In this document: positions 30,300 to 30,422 of the stretch, one piece after another
Numbering within the stretch: position 1 is the stretch's first letter
Layout of the letters: each line of letters opens with the position of its first letter
NCBI GenBank assembly: GCA_900759045.1
Contig: CAAETU010000006.1
Location: forward strand, 1 to 30,422
Direction: 5' to 3'
Length of the DNA stretch: 30,422 nucleotides
DNA from: an uncultured Collinsella sp.
GTDB taxonomy: Bacteria; Actinomycetota; Coriobacteriia; Coriobacteriales; Coriobacteriaceae
Notes under the pieces: model-generated
Databases searched by the model: none
The model's input: only the letters and a program-made list of their open reading frames with translations
Told to the model about the DNA's origin: nothing
Made by a program: the position numbers and the translations under genes

Positions 30300-30422
30300 A
30301 TGAAGTTTATCGCGAGTTCCGCACGCAAAGGAAAGCACTTAATGTGCTTTCCGTCTTGCGCAGGACTGTATAGAATTAATAATAATATTATCCATATATT
30401 CTTTTTCAGCTATACTACGAAG
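30300..30422 (+). CDS. Possible short reading frame running off the right edge
   Basis: ATG at 30300 follows a good ribosome site, GGGAGGGA (30287-30294), with about six bases between. The frame stays open for all 41 codons to the window end, starting MKFIASSARKGKHLMCFPSC. It runs straight through family 2 copy B. In copy A the same frame gives KFIASSARTGGHLMWPPS and then a stop, without an ATG. The paired stem changes alter amino acids, which argues for structure rather than peptide conservation, so I rate coding as doubtful. Confidence 0.25.
   Translation, partial: MKFIASSARKGKHLMCFPSCAGLYRINNNIIHIFFFSYTTK
30303..30370 (+). repeat. Family 2 structured repeat, copy B
   Basis: The first 23 bases (30303-30325, AAGTTTATCGCGAGTTCCGC then ACG) are identical to the inverted copy A, and GCAGGACTGTA (30360-30370) also recurs. 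Between them GGAAAGCAC (30330-30338) pairs with GTGCTTTCC (30344-30352) around TTAAT. Against copy A, three adjacent base pairs of this stem are changed on both sides while the loop is kept. A lower stem CGCAA/TTGCG (30324-30328 with 30356-30360) is in a slightly different register. Paired changes point to a conserved fold in RNA or single-stranded DNA. Confidence 0.82.
30388..30416 (+). promoter_or_regulatory. Promoter candidate at the right edge
   Basis: TATACT (30411-30416) is a 5 of 6 match to the -10 and TTATCC (30388-30393) a weak -35 with 17 bases between, in a very AT-rich stretch. It would drive a rightward gene beyond the window. Confidence 0.4.

Larger units (their letters stand above)
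29816..30422. other. Right-end region without an established gene
   Basis: This 607-base stretch upstream of rnj contains the rnj leader (about 29816-30000, no clear promoter hexamers found), a large palindrome with family 2 repeat copy A, a 150-base AT-richer stretch with no recognised feature (30145-30290), family 2 copy B, and an AT-rich run leading to a promoter-like sequence at the edge. I find no tRNA, rRNA or insertion sequence here. Confidence 0.6.

Noticed and set aside
30004..30370. Insertion sequence with terminal inverted repeats
   Set aside because: The space between copies is about 160 bases and contains no transposase frame; the paired stem changes fit a structured repeat better.

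Overview
The window looks like a housekeeping segment of a Coriobacteriia (Actinomycetota) chromosome, most likely Collinsella or a close relative. That is an inference from gene content, high G+C coding sequence, Shine-Dalgarno-led starts with some GTG/TTG codons, and gene order; no rRNA or other taxonomic marker is present. Two actinobacterial signatures stand out: an FHA protein followed at once by a MerR regulator (the garA-ftsR pair), and lexA divergent from a LysM gene that is followed by nrdR. These sit with genes more familiar from Firmicutes (RNase Y, SpoVS, a DUF1836 protein, DegV).

Layout. 1-101 is the 5' end of a leftward ABC-transporter ATPase. 319-4114 is a rightward run: CDP-alcohol phosphatidyltransferase, FHA protein, MerR regulator, apt, and a secreted NlpC/P60 hydrolase, closed by a terminator. 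4290-5156 is degV, convergent with a DUF1836 regulator (5230-5841); leftward trxB (5996-6934) is divergent from a rightward glycolipid glycosyltransferase (7052-8353). 8354-8814 is a convergent intergenic region with three large hairpins. 8815-10207 (leftward dut, nrdR and a YneA-like LysM protein) is divergent from lexA and a membrane acyltransferase (10371-11719) across a promoter region carrying three LexA-type boxes. From 11704 to 29815 every gene is leftward. In transcription order these are rnj-ftsK-rodZ-yajQ-rimO-pgsA-cinA (terminator), recA-recX, rny-GHKL ATPase, spoVS, and miaB-miaA-hflX. The last 600 bases (29816-30422) hold no clear gene but carry a second family of structured repeats.

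How it fits together. The window is rich in genome-maintenance functions: RecA, RecX, LexA, an SOS division inhibitor candidate, NrdR and dUTPase (nucleotide pools) and FtsK (chromosome translocation). It is equally rich in RNA processing (RNase J, RNase Y, MiaA, MiaB, RimO, HflX) and in envelope and cell-shape functions (two CDP-alcohol phosphatidyltransferases, RodZ-like protein, NlpC/P60). LexA-type boxes of the form CGAAC-N4-GTTC lie in the 16-17 base spacers of two strong promoters (recA and the LysM gene), so SOS control is visible directly in the DNA.

The most unusual signals are two families of structured repeats outside genes. Family 1 (8368-8478 and 8678-8781) has a conserved core of about 50 bases between perfect 27-28 bp arms whose sequences differ strongly between copies. 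Family 2 (30004-30144 and 30303-30370) has conserved flanks around a 9 bp hairpin in which three base pairs have changed on both sides. A GHKL ATPase joined to RNase Y, an inverted repeat that would bury the nrdR start codon, three 11-base repeats upstream of recA, and a repeated motif in the FtsK linker also deserve attention.
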